Shown here: positions 8,578 through 16,595 of the stretch, piece by piece | Position numbering within the stretch: position 1 is the first letter of the stretch | How the letters are laid out: each line of letters starts with the position of its first letter | NCBI GenBank assembly: GCA_005883335.1 | Contig: VAXM01000081.1 | Span: forward strand, 1-33,081 | Reading direction: 5' to 3' | DNA length: 33,081 nucleotides | From: Actinomycetota bacterium | GTDB taxonomy: Bacteria; Actinomycetota; Thermoleophilia; Gaiellales; Gaiellaceae | The notes under the pieces: model-generated | Database searches by the model: none | Told to the model about the DNA's origin: nothing | What the model saw: only the letters and a program-made list of their open reading frames with translations | Made by a program: the position numbers and the translations under genes

Positions 8578-10176
8578 CTAACCCCGGGCCTTCAGCGCCA
8601 GTACGGTGCAGGTGGTCCAGGCGGCGAGGACGAGCGGCACCGCTGCAACCGTGGGCGCGGGAAGGAGCGTGACGGCTATCAGCCCCGCGCCGAGGCCCGC
8701 GATCCCCCAGAGCCCCCGCTCGCGCGCGAAGGGCACGGCGACCGCGGCGGCTGCGAGCGCAAGCGCCTCGAGCCCGAGCCAGGGGCGGGCCGTGAGCGCG
8801 TGCCAGAGGGCGACCGCGACGGCAAAGGGATCCTCGCTGCCGGCGATGCCGAGCCCCTTCGGCGGCGCGGCGCTCGTGAAGGGGAGCGATGTGTGCCGAA
8901 GTCCCGCGACGAGCGCGGCGAGCAGGACGGCGCCCCCGACCTGGAGCGCGCGTCTCGGCAGGCTCTTCACGCCCTGGGCGGCGAGCGGCAGGAGGCCGAG
9001 CGCGGCGATCGGCGCCAGCAGCGGCCCGCAGGCGAGGAACAGCCCTTCGCGCGGAGCGCGCCAGGAAAGGGCGAGCCAGGCGCAGGCAACCGCCGCGTAG
9101 AGCAAGGCGAGCCCGGACGAGATGTTCCCGAGCGGGAAGACGGGCACGGCGAGCGCGAACGCGAGTCCCAGCCGCGGCTTCGTGAGCGTGAGGAAGAACG
9201 CCAGCAGTCCCAGCAAGGGCGCGAGCAGCCCCGGGAAGAACGGCAGCTCCGCCGCGGTCCAGCCGGTGAAGAGCCCTGCCGCGGCGGGGGCGGCCAATCG
9301 CACCGGGACGCGCACGGAGACGGCGGGCGGCCTTGCCCGTCGCCGCAGCCGCTCGGCGAAGCTGTCGCGCAAGTCGCCCGCGAGCATCCGCGCCGCAGGC
9401 CTCGCGGCAGGGTCGAGCGCGAGCATCCGGTCGACGAGAGCGCAGAGCGGGCGCGGCAGGTCGGGCCGGACCTGAGCGAGCGGCGTGGCTCCTGTCTCGA
9501 TCCGCTGCGCCGTCTCCAGCAGCGAGCCGTTCCAGAACGGATGCCAGCCGGCGAGCGACTCCCAGAGCAGGACGCCGACGGCCCACACGTCCGCCGCGGG
9601 CTCGCCCGGCTCGCCGTGGAGCCGTTCGGGTGGGACGTACGCAAGCGTTCCGGGCACGTCGCCCGTCGCGGTCAGCGACTCCTCTTCGGCCAGCTGCGCC
9701 AACCCGAAGTCGAGCAGCCGCACCGAGAGCTCCTCGCCCTCGGCGACGAGCACGTTCGAAGGCTTTACGTCGCGATGCACGATTCCCCGCGAGTGCGCGT
9801 GCGCGAGCGCCTCGAGGATCTGGGCCCCGGCCTCGACGGCTTCCGCGTCGTTGAGCGCCCCCGCCCGGAGCGCCTGCCGCATCGTCTGGCCCGGCACGTA
9901 CTCGTACGCGATGTAGACGTTGCGCGAGTCGCGTTCGAGCCCGTAAGCGCGCAGGCAGCGCTCGTGCCGGAGCCGCGCCGCCGCGAGCGCCTCGCGTTCC
10001 GCCCGGCTGGCCGCCTTTCCTTCGCGCGGGACGATCTTCAGCGCGACGTCGAGCCCGGTGTTCTCGTCGCGCGCGAGCCAGACCGAGCCCGAGCCGCCGC
10101 TTCCGAGAGGGCGCAGCGGCCGGTAGCGCCCGGCGACGAGCTCGCTTGAAGAGAGCGCAACTGCAGCTTCGGCCAT
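8578..10176 (-). CDS. Ser/Thr protein kinase with polytopic membrane C-terminus
   Basis: A 532-residue protein at the head of the wall operon. Residues 15-270 form a complete Hanks-type kinase: GSGGSGSV loop, Lys47 in VALKIV, HRDVKPSN at 134-141, DFG at 156-158 and VPPE in place of APE. The remaining 260 residues are almost continuous hydrophobic helices (perhaps eight) with no PASTA repeats. It occupies the operon slot next to the FHA genes but is not PknA-like, since PknA has one helix and sits beside pknB. The membrane half may sense a lipid or wall intermediate; that is inference. No clear Shine-Dalgarno precedes ATG 10176. The divergent gap to 10269 has a TAGAGT box at 10232-10237. Confidence 0.88.
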   Translation of the reverse strand: MAEAAVALSSSELVAGRYRPLRPLGSGGSGSVWLARDENTGLDVALKIVPREGKAASRAEREALAAARLRHERCLRAYGLERDSRNVYIAYEYVPGQTMRQALRAGALNDAEAVEAGAQILEALAHAHSRGIVHRDVKPSNVLVAEGEELSVRLLDFGLAQLAEEESLTATGDVPGTLAYVPPERLHGEPGEPAADVWAVGVLLWESLAGWHPFWNGSLLETAQRIETGATPLAQVRPDLPRPLCALVDRMLALDPAARPAARMLAGDLRDSFAERLRRRARPPAVSVRVPVRLAAPAAAGLFTGWTAAELPFFPGLLAPLLGLLAFFLTLTKPRLGLAFALAVPVFPLGNISSGLALLYAAVACAWLALSWRAPREGLFLACGPLLAPIAALGLLPLAAQGVKSLPRRALQVGGAVLLAALVAGLRHTSLPFTSAAPPKGLGIAGSEDPFAVAVALWHALTARPWLGLEALALAAAAVAVPFARERGLWGIAGLGAGLIAVTLLPAPTVAAVPLVLAAWTTCTVLALKARG

Positions 10177-10269
10177 GACTCGGAGCTTTCACGACCGCTC
10201 GGACGAATCCTGCGCCCTCCGGACGACTCGATAGAGTGAGCGCGCTTTTTCCTGCAATTCCCCCGAGTT

Positions 10270-11430
10270 ATGAGCGAACGCGATGTCGACATCGACTTCG
10301 ACTTCTTCGAAGAGGAGGAGCCGACGCAGGAGTCGTCCCGGGTAGAGCGGGTCATCCGCCGGCCCGGCGGCCCCCGCGGCCCTCGGCGTCCGCCGCGCGG
10401 ACCCCAGAATCTGACCCCGCTCTTACGGCTCGTCGGCCTGGTCGCCTTCGCGATCCTGATCATCGTTCTGCTCGTCTTCTGGATCAAAAGCTGCCAGGCC
10501 AGCAGCAAGTCGAGCACGTACAAGAGCTACATGACGAAGATCTCCGAGGTGGCTTCGTCCTCGCAGCAGATCGGCAGTCAGCTGAGCACGACGCTGCTCT
10601 CGCCGGGCCTCAAGCGGCCGCAGCTCCAGAGCAAGATCTCCGGGCTCGCACGCCAGGAGCAGCTCGACGTCGACCGCGCCCGCGGGATCACGCCGCCGGG
10701 CCCGCTGCTCACGGAGCACCAGGCCGTGGTCCAGGCGCTTCAGTTCCGCGTCAGCGGGCTGACCGGCCTCTCCGATGCGCTTGGTGCGACCGCGTCCACC
10801 AAGAACACGACGAAGGCGGCCGGGGCGCTCGCGTCGCAGATGCAGCGGCTGCTCGCCAGCGACGTGGTCTGGGCCGACTCCTTCAAGGCTCCTGCGGAGA
10901 CCGAGCTGCGCCGCCAGGGCGTCACCGGCACGAACGCGGCGGGAGGCGCGCTCGTCCCGGACTCGCATTTCCTACAGAACCCGGCCCTCGCGACCGCGAG
11001 CGCGATGACGACGGTCGTCGAGCGCCTCAAGGGCGCCTCCGCCGGCACGGCGAACTGCCCGTGCGGCACCGAGCTCATCTCGGTCAAGGTGCTCCCGGCC
11101 GGCAAGGAGCTGAGCACATCCACGCAGAACGACATCGTCGTCACCGCCAGCATGTCGTTCCAGGTGACGGTCAAGAACTCCGGCAACGTGCAGGTGTTCT
11201 CGGTCCCGGTCAAGCTGACGGTCGAACAGGCGAAGGGCGGCAACGTCGTCAAGACGGCGAAGATCGGCTTCCTCAACACCGGCGCCGAGACGACCGTGAC
11301 CTTCGGCAACTTCCCGCAGCTGAACTTCACGACCCCGGCGACGATCAAGATCGAGGTCACTCCGGTGGCGGGCGAGACGAAGACCGACAACAACTCGGCG
11401 GACTACCCGGTCATCTTTTCGGTCGCGTAG
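10270..11430 (+). CDS. Membrane-anchored protein with CARDB-like extracellular domain, unknown function
   Basis: A 386-residue protein I cannot name. The N-terminus is very acidic (DVDIDFDFFEEEEP), then comes an Arg/Pro/Gly-rich cytoplasmic stretch, then one transmembrane helix at about residues 50-70. The long outer part begins with a Ser/Lys/Gln-rich helical region (about 75-200). It ends in a beta-rich domain (about 265-386) with VTVKNSGN, VPVKLTVEQ and ETKTDNNSADYPV, which look like a CARDB or Ig-like adhesion fold. A Cys pair (NCPCG) precedes that domain. It diverges from the kinase gene and leads a rightward group with DUF4446, so a cell-envelope role is likely. ATG 10270 lacks a good Shine-Dalgarno. 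Confidence 0.8.
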   Translation: MSERDVDIDFDFFEEEEPTQESSRVERVIRRPGGPRGPRRPPRGPQNLTPLLRLVGLVAFAILIIVLLVFWIKSCQASSKSSTYKSYMTKISEVASSSQQIGSQLSTTLLSPGLKRPQLQSKISGLARQEQLDVDRARGITPPGPLLTEHQAVVQALQFRVSGLTGLSDALGATASTKNTTKAAGALASQMQRLLASDVVWADSFKAPAETELRRQGVTGTNAAGGALVPDSHFLQNPALATASAMTTVVERLKGASAGTANCPCGTELISVKVLPAGKELSTSTQNDIVVTASMSFQVTVKNSGNVQVFSVPVKLTVEQAKGGNVVKTAKIGFLNTGAETTVTFGNFPQLNFTTPATIKIEVTPVAGETKTDNNSADYPVIFSVA

Positions 11431-11445
11431 TTAGTCTCCGCCGCG

Positions 11446-11928
11446 ATGAGCTTTTCCGCCGCGACCGCTGCGTGGATCGCGATCGGAGCTGCGGCCGGCG
11501 CCGCTCTGACGCTGTTGCTGGCGGGCTGGATCTGGCTCCGCGTGCGGCGGCTGAAGGTGGGCCAGGCCGTGCTGCTCGGCGGCGGGAAGGCGGATCTCGT
11601 CGACTTCGCGGTCTCGCTGCAGGGCCGCATCGACGACCTCCATCGCGCCGTGGACGAGGTCGCGGCCGGGCTCGTGCGCGTCGATCGGCGGGCGGACGAG
11701 TCGGTCCGCAACATCTCGATCGTCCGCTACGACGCCTACGAGGACGCGGGCGGGAACCAGTCAGCGTCCCTCGCGGTGCTCGACTCGCAGCGGACCGGCG
11801 TGGTCGTGAGCGCGATCCAGGGCCGCGACTACGCGAGGATCTACATGAAGGAGCTCGACCGCGGACGGCCTTCCGTGGCGCTTTCGCCCGAAGAGGCGGA
11901 GGCCGTCGAGAGAGCCATGTCCCGCTAG
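11446..11928 (+). CDS. DUF4446 family membrane protein
   Basis: A 160-residue protein with one N-terminal transmembrane helix (about residues 7-29) and a cytoplasmic remainder containing a short coiled-coil stretch. The diagnostic DUF4446 block is clear: IVRYDAYEDAGGNQSASLAVLD, then RTGVVVSAIQGRDYARIYMKEL. The family is widespread in Firmicutes and Actinobacteria and has no established function known to me. It lies 15 bases after the CARDB-like gene and just before an HNH gene. A TAGTCT box at 11432-11437, 8 bases before ATG, could give a nearly leaderless transcript as well as read-through. Confidence 0.88.
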   Translation: MSFSAATAAWIAIGAAAGAALTLLLAGWIWLRVRRLKVGQAVLLGGGKADLVDFAVSLQGRIDDLHRAVDEVAAGLVRVDRRADESVRNISIVRYDAYEDAGGNQSASLAVLDSQRTGVVVSAIQGRDYARIYMKELDRGRPSVALSPEEAEAVERAMSR

Positions 11929-11949
11929 CTCGTTGCTAGATTTTTGCGT

Positions 11950-12474
11950 GTGCAGCAGGTTCTCGTCCTGAACGCGAGCTACGAGCCACTGAACGTGACA
12001 ACCGTTCGGCGTGCCCACGTGCTCGTGTTCAAGGGCAAGGCCGAGGTGATCGAGGAGCTCGACCAGCCCCTCAGATCGGCGACCGACACCTATCCGCGGC
12101 CGCACGTGATCCGGCTCGTCCAGTACGTCCGCGTCCCGCGAACGCTCCAGCGAAAGATCTCGCGCCGGGCGCTGTTCGCCCGCGACGGCTGGCGCTGCAT
12201 GTACTGCGGCACGAACGGCGGGAAGCTGACCCTCGACCACGTCGTGCCGCGCAGCCGGGGCGGCGACTCGGTCTGGGAGAACGTCGTCACCTCGTGCGCC
12301 CCATGCAATATGCGCAAGGGCAACCGGCTCCCCGAGGAGGTCTCGATGACGCTCCGCGCGAAGCCGCGGCCGCCCGCGTCCGTGCTCTTCATCCATCTCG
12401 CCACGCCGCGGATCCCGAACGGATGGCAGCAGTACCTGAACGGCTTCGGCGATCACGCCACCGCGACGGCGTGA
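11950..12474 (+). CDS. HNH endonuclease
   Basis: A 174-residue HNH protein of the common bacterial family that begins VLVLNASYEPLNVTTVRRA. The nuclease core (about residues 78-125) has the zinc ribbon CMYC and CAPC, the catalytic LDHVVPRSRGG and the closing asparagine-rich ENVVTSC segment. Members are usually chromosomal genes of unknown cellular role and are not necessarily restriction enzymes. No methyltransferase specificity gene or mobile element is adjacent. I prefer GTG 11950 because TAGATT at 11937-11942 lies 7 bases upstream, which fits a leaderless transcript. TTG 11944 in the same frame is the alternative and adds two residues. Confidence 0.9.
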   Translation: MQQVLVLNASYEPLNVTTVRRAHVLVFKGKAEVIEELDQPLRSATDTYPRPHVIRLVQYVRVPRTLQRKISRRALFARDGWRCMYCGTNGGKLTLDHVVPRSRGGDSVWENVVTSCAPCNMRKGNRLPEEVSMTLRAKPRPPASVLFIHLATPRIPNGWQQYLNGFGDHATATA

Positions 12475-12482
12475 CGTAGCCC

Positions 12483-12519
12483 CCTGGTCGCGCCGTACCT
12501 ACGGCATACGCGAACCAGG
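12483..12519 (+). other. Nested hairpin ending on the Shine-Dalgarno of the SIMPL gene
   Basis: Reading inward, the arms are 12483-12488 with 12514-12519, 12489-12492 with 12509-12512, and 12493-12496 with 12501-12504. They close a 4-base loop, with one bulged A and a 4-base asymmetric bulge: 14 pairs in all. The 3' arm shares its last two bases with the ribosome-binding sequence GGAGGAG at 12518-12524. It begins 9 bases after the HNH stop. It may be a T-less terminator or a structure that tunes initiation of the next gene. Confidence 0.5.
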
Positions 12520-12527
12520 AGGAGACG

Positions 12528-13229
12528 ATGAAGACGATCTCGATCGCGGCGCTGGCCGCGGCGCTCGCTGCGGCGGTGGCCGTGGCCGTAACTCGGCCCG
12601 GCGCGGCCCACGGAGGCTCGGACCCGAGCACCCGCACCGTCACGGTCGAGGGCACGGCCACGGCGCGGGTCGTGCCCGACACGGCCACGTTCACCTTCGG
12701 ACAGGAGACGGAGAGCACAACGGCCAAGGGCGCGCTCGCGGAAAACGCCGCCCACATGCGGCGCGTGATCTCCGCGCTGCTGCGCGCCGGAGTGGCCAAG
12801 GACGACATCCAGACCCAGGACGTCTCGGTCTACCCACGCCGGAACGAGAACAACGACGTGGTGGGTTTCAGCGCGAACGGTTCGGTGGTCGCGACGGTGC
12901 GACGGCTGGCCCGGGCGGGAGCGGTCGTCGATGCGGCGGTGGCGGCCGGCGCCGACGAGACTTCGGGCCCGCAGTTCGATCGCTCGAGCCGCTCCGAGCT
13001 GACGCAGAAGGCACTCCGCGAGGCGTTCGCAGACGCGCGGGGCAAGGCCGAGGCGCTGGCGGGCGAGGCCGGCGCATCGCTCGGTGCGGCGCGGCGGATC
13101 GAGGAGAGCGCCCAGGCGCCCGAGCCCGTGCCGCTCGGCGTCTACAGGGCGGCGCTCGACTCGACGCCGATCGAGCCGGGCACGCAGCAGTCCAGGGCGA
13201 CCGTGACCGTGACGTTCAGTCTCGCGTGA
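12528..13229 (+). CDS. Secreted SIMPL-domain (DUF541) protein
   Basis: A 233-residue exported protein. Residues 1-27 are a signal peptide (Lys, then an Ala/Val-rich core ending near GAAHG). The rest is a SIMPL/DUF541 domain: RTVTVEGTATARVVPDTATFTFG, GVAKDDIQTQDVSVYP, the central VVATVRRLARAGAVVDAAV segment, then ALREAFADARGKAEALA and the terminal SRATVTVTFSLA strand. Family members (for example periplasmic BP26/Omp28-like and YggE proteins) form oligomeric channel-like rings; YggE is linked to oxidative stress tolerance. A strong AGGAGGAG lies just upstream of ATG 12528. The 3' end overlaps the convergent sulfurtransferase gene by 14 bases. Confidence 0.92.
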   Translation: MKTISIAALAAALAAAVAVAVTRPGAAHGGSDPSTRTVTVEGTATARVVPDTATFTFGQETESTTAKGALAENAAHMRRVISALLRAGVAKDDIQTQDVSVYPRRNENNDVVGFSANGSVVATVRRLARAGAVVDAAVAAGADETSGPQFDRSSRSELTQKALREAFADARGKAEALAGEAGASLGAARRIEESAQAPEPVPLGVYRAALDSTPIEPGTQQSRATVTVTFSLA

Positions 13230-13911
13230 TTGGCAGCCCGAGCTGCTCCCACTCGCTCCACGAGCCGGGGTAGAGCGTGCCGTCTCGCCCGGCGAGTGCG
13301 AGGCGGTGGAGCACCACGCACGCGGTCACCCCGGAGCCGCAGTAGGCGACGAGCTCGCCCTCCGGGAGCTCGGGAAGCGCCTCGTCCCAGGGCGCGTTCC
13401 GGGCTCCCGGGATGCGTCCGGGCACCTTGTCGATCGGGTTCGCCTCGCCGCGAAACCGCTCCGGCCGGCGCGCGTCGACGATCACGAGCTCTTCGAGCCG
13501 CCTCGCGAGCTCGTTCGCGGAGATCGTGTCGTCCTCGCGCGGCCGCGGCTCGAGGTCGGCCGGCTCGATCTCCTCCTCGCCGCTGTGCAGCGGCCCGAGC
13601 CACCCGCCGAGCTCGAGCACGGCGCAGTCGTCATGGCCGAAGTGGCGCAGCAGCCACCAGAGCCGTTCCGGGCCGCCCATGTTCCCGTACGCGACGACGA
13701 AGACGCCTTCGCCGATTCCGGCGAGCGAGGCCGCGCGCGCGAAGTCGTCGGCGGAGGGAAGCGGATGCCTCCCGCCGGGCCCGGGAGGCGCGGAGAGATC
13801 CTCGTCCACGTCGAGGAACGACGCACCCGGAATGTGCCCGGCGAGGTAGAGCTGACGCCCCTTCCCCGGCGAGCCGAGCTCCCAGCGACAGTCGACGAAC
13901 TGATAGCGCAC
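13216..13911 (-). CDS. Thiosulfate/3-mercaptopyruvate sulfurtransferase
   Basis: A 231-residue tandem-rhodanese enzyme that moves sulfur from thiosulfate or 3-mercaptopyruvate to a thiophilic acceptor. The N-terminal inactive domain has VDCRWELG, YLAGHIPGASFLDVDEDL and ERLWWLLRHFGH. The C-terminal domain has IVDARRPERFRGE and the active loop CGSGVTA with Cys191. The CGSGVTA loop is typical of mercaptopyruvate sulfurtransferases. It is slightly shorter than the usual 270-290 residues. Start GTG 13911 has no Shine-Dalgarno, but TAGCGT lies 6 bases upstream on the minus strand, suggesting a leaderless mRNA. Confidence 0.92.
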   Translation of the reverse strand: MRYQFVDCRWELGSPGKGRQLYLAGHIPGASFLDVDEDLSAPPGPGGRHPLPSADDFARAASLAGIGEGVFVVAYGNMGGPERLWWLLRHFGHDDCAVLELGGWLGPLHSGEEEIEPADLEPRPREDDTISANELARRLEELVIVDARRPERFRGEANPIDKVPGRIPGARNAPWDEALPELPEGELVAYCGSGVTACVVLHRLALAGRDGTLYPGSWSEWEQLGLPITRD

Positions 13912-13937
13912 GACCGAACGCTACTGTCGCCCTGGGA

Positions 13938-13971
13938 AGTCACGGCCCGGGCGTGGGCCCGGGCCGTGACT
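13938..13971 (-). terminator. 15-bp perfect palindromic hairpin downstream of the Asp-box gene
   Basis: Arms 13938-13952 and 13957-13971 are exact reverse complements with a 4-base loop (GTGG). On the minus strand the hairpin starts 20 bases past the Asp-box gene stop, where a terminator is expected, but no T-run follows there. On the plus strand TTTT follows immediately, yet no plus-strand gene reads into it except by read-through from the SIMPL gene. It most likely ends transcription of the gene on its right and perhaps blocks antisense read-through. It also lies just upstream of the sulfurtransferase start, so a protein-binding role cannot be excluded. Confidence 0.65.
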
Positions 13972-13991
13972 GTTTTCCGAGACGGTGCCGG

Positions 13992-15674
13992 CTACGGGTT
14001 CTTTTGGAACGCGGTGAAGACGTCCGTCTCACCGAGGCCGGTCTCGCCGATGGCATCGTCGCGCCCGTCGGTCCACACCGCGTACACCGCGCGGGTGCTG
14101 GCCGCGAGCCCGTTGTAGTCGCCGATGAAGGCGCCACTGGTGAAGAACCCCAGGTTCGGGTCCCAGTCGCTACTGCTGATCTTGGCGCTGCCAAAGCTCG
14201 CCGCGTCGTTGTTCGATACGGCCTGCCACGTGTTGATGCGCACGTTGGCGGGGTCGAGCCTACGGTCGAACCAGATCACGTAGAAGTGCCCGGCTTCGTC
14301 CGATGCAGCCCACGGGAAGAACTGGTCGTTGGGTGCGGGCTGGCCGGATGCGTTGGTTGAGAGGAACCTCGAGTCCGACCAGGTCAGCCCACCGTCGTTG
14401 GAGGTCTGGTAGGAGATGTCGGCCTGAGAGGTCGGCCGGTTGATGTTGTTCTGGTACACGTACAGCAGCTTGCCGGTCTGCGGGCTATAGGCCAGGGACG
14501 TGGTGTTCGGCGCACGGAAGTGCGTCGGCGGCAGGGTGTCGTCGTTCCCCGCGTCCTGGAAGTCCGCGTACTGCCCTGCCTTGTCGATCTGGACCGCGCT
14601 CGGGAGGAACGTCAGCCCTCCGTCCGTCGACTTCTGGAAGAGCAGGTGCGGGTCGACGGAGTCGTTGCAGTTCTCGGAGACGAACCCGACATCGAGCGTG
14701 CCGTTGTTTTCGACCACCGGGTCGCTGTGCTGGTTGGCCGAGGAGCCGGTGCCGTCACCGCCGGGGTTGTCCGGCTGCACGGCGGTGTGCGACCAGGTCG
14801 TCAGCACGGGGTTCTGGGTTGGGATCGAGTCCGTGTAGGAGAGCTGGATCGGGCAGTAGTCGCTGAACCCGTCCGGCTGGATGTGGAACTTCGTGTAGGT
14901 CACGTAGATCCGCCCGTAGTGCGGGCTGCTCGGGGTGTTGTCGACTGCGATGAGCTCCTTGTCGTTGAAGATTGAAGGGTCGACCTCGCGAGTCGAATAG
15001 TCGAAGTTGGACGCCGCACGCGCAGCCTGGCGGCCGGGCGTCCAGGTCTGGCCGTCGTCGACGGACTTGTAGACCTGCACCTCGGAGAACGGCAGCGCGC
15101 GGAAGAAGCACAGCTGTGACAGGTAGAACGCGTGGTCCCGCCGGCTGTACGCGACGCCCGGGTCGCCGCCGCTGCAGAAGTCTCGAGTGCCGCCGAACTG
15201 CGGGCTGATCCGGGTGCTCGCCCAATGCCGGCCGCTGTCCGACGTCCTCATCACCACGACGCCGCCGCTGACGTAGTCGTTCGCCGCAGCGACCGCGACG
15301 TCCGGCTCGGTCACCTTGTAGGCGACCGCCGTCTCGTTCTGGGGCAGCGGCGGATAGCTGTCGTCGTTCATCTGGACGTTGGTGTCCTGCGCCTTGGGGC
15401 CGGCACCGGTGGCCCGCGCCCGAGCCCTTGCTTGCCCACCGTTCTGACCTCTGGCGGCATAGACCGCGCGCACGCTGCCCGAAATGCCGCCCGGGTAGCG
15501 CGCCACGTGGGTGACCCAGCGAGGCGTCTTGGCCGCGGGTGTAGTCGGGCTGGACTCTCCCAAACCGGCGGCCTGACCCGCGGCCAGACCGACCAGAACA
15601 GCCAGAACGGCTGCCGCTGGGATGAGTCGTCTCATCGAACCGGTCTTTCGCGAGCGGAATGCTCGGCTCTTCAT
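13992..15674 (-). CDS. Secreted BNR/Asp-box repeat (sialidase-like fold) protein
   Basis: A 560-residue exported protein. A signal peptide (RRLIPAAAVLAVLVGLAAG) occupies about residues 14-37. The mature part carries four Asp-box turns: SDSGRHW, SVDDGQTW, STDGGLTF and SNDGGLTW. These mark a six-bladed propeller of the BNR/sialidase superfamily. I do not see a convincing arginine triad, so neuraminidase activity is not claimed; a binding or other glycosidase role is equally possible. The start ATG 15674 has a strong GGAGGGGAG 6 bases upstream, unlike many genes nearby. Two hand-counted 60-base lines give 58% and 65% GC, below the neighbourhood, which may hint at transfer. Confidence 0.85.
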   Translation of the reverse strand: MKSRAFRSRKTGSMRRLIPAAAVLAVLVGLAAGQAAGLGESSPTTPAAKTPRWVTHVARYPGGISGSVRAVYAARGQNGGQARARARATGAGPKAQDTNVQMNDDSYPPLPQNETAVAYKVTEPDVAVAAANDYVSGGVVVMRTSDSGRHWASTRISPQFGGTRDFCSGGDPGVAYSRRDHAFYLSQLCFFRALPFSEVQVYKSVDDGQTWTPGRQAARAASNFDYSTREVDPSIFNDKELIAVDNTPSSPHYGRIYVTYTKFHIQPDGFSDYCPIQLSYTDSIPTQNPVLTTWSHTAVQPDNPGGDGTGSSANQHSDPVVENNGTLDVGFVSENCNDSVDPHLLFQKSTDGGLTFLPSAVQIDKAGQYADFQDAGNDDTLPPTHFRAPNTTSLAYSPQTGKLLYVYQNNINRPTSQADISYQTSNDGGLTWSDSRFLSTNASGQPAPNDQFFPWAASDEAGHFYVIWFDRRLDPANVRINTWQAVSNNDAASFGSAKISSSDWDPNLGFFTSGAFIGDYNGLAASTRAVYAVWTDGRDDAIGETGLGETDVFTAFQKNP

Positions 15675-15766
15675 ATCTCTCCCCTCCGATCCTCGTGCGG
15701 TTGTAGAGCTACGGACCCATACTGTGAGGGCCGCGCGAAGAGTCTTTCAGATATCAGCGCCGGGCT

Positions 15767-16558
15767 CTACGCCGCCCCGTTCGCGTGCTCGCTCGTCCAC
15801 GCGAGGGCGTAGTCCGCGACTTCCTCCCAGCCGTCCTGGCCCGGGAAGTGACACCGGCCCGGGTATTCCCTGTGCTCGGTGGCGGTCGCGGCCTGGTGCT
15901 GCTTCTCCCAGTTGGACCGATTGACCGACGGCGGACAGATGCGGTCCTCCTCGCCGGTGAGGAGCAGCAGGGGCGGCCGCTCCGGGCTCCGGTAGTCGAC
16001 CTTCGTCACCGCGTTCGGGTTGAAGTTGGCGTAGCCGGCCTGGAAGAACGGGCGCGCCGAGCCCGGGATGTAATAGCGCTGGTAGACCGCATCCGACGCT
16101 TCTCGGGTGAGCGAGTTGGTGAAGCACCAGTGGAACTGCTTCTGCGTGAGCGGCGTTACCTTGTTCCGGCCCAGCGGGTTGCGAAGAGCCGGCCAGCCAG
16201 CTCGAAGCGTCGAGTACGGGAGCTTCAGGACGCCCTTCGGCGCCCCTGTGCCGAGCGCAACTGCGGCGGCGCCGAGGCCGCGATCGATCAGCAGTTGCGT
16301 GAAGAGGCCGCCGAACGAGTGGCCGATGATGATGGGCGGCTGGTCGAGGCCCCGGATGATCTTGTCGTAGTGGTCGACGACGTCGGTGATCGAGAGCCCT
16401 CGCAGCGGCGACGGATCACGGCGCAGCTCGTCGGGCTCGGCCTCGAGCCCGGGCCACGCGGGGGGATGACCCTGGTCGCTGTAGCGCTTGGCCCAGTGCT
16501 CCCAGCTGAGCGGCGTCATCCACATGCCGTGGATCAGCACGATCGTCCTCGAGCTCAT
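15767..16558 (-). CDS. Alpha/beta hydrolase
   Basis: A 263-residue cytoplasmic hydrolase with the complete triad pattern: oxyanion HGMW near residue 10, nucleophile elbow GHSFGG with Ser81, Asp205 in TGEEDRICPP and His237 in YPGRCHFPG. The overall pattern (LIHGMWMTPLSWEHW at the start) fits lipase/esterase or haloperoxidase-like alpha/beta hydrolases; the substrate is unknown. A GAGGGAGAG ribosome site precedes ATG 16558. It lies 37 bases after the ammonium-transporter stop on the same strand, so it could be the last gene of the nitrogen operon. A TAGGGT in that gap could also give it its own promoter. Confidence 0.9.
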   Translation of the reverse strand: MSSRTIVLIHGMWMTPLSWEHWAKRYSDQGHPPAWPGLEAEPDELRRDPSPLRGLSITDVVDHYDKIIRGLDQPPIIIGHSFGGLFTQLLIDRGLGAAAVALGTGAPKGVLKLPYSTLRAGWPALRNPLGRNKVTPLTQKQFHWCFTNSLTREASDAVYQRYYIPGSARPFFQAGYANFNPNAVTKVDYRSPERPPLLLLTGEEDRICPPSVNRSNWEKQHQAATATEHREYPGRCHFPGQDGWEEVADYALAWTSEHANGAA

Positions 16559-16595
16559 GGCTCTCCCTCGTCGGTGACCGGTGCGCCGACCCTAC

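Noticed and set aside
11950-12474. HNH gene as part of a restriction or mobile-element system
   Set aside because: No methylase, specificity subunit, recombinase, intron or repeat lies nearby; the family is common as a lone chromosomal gene.
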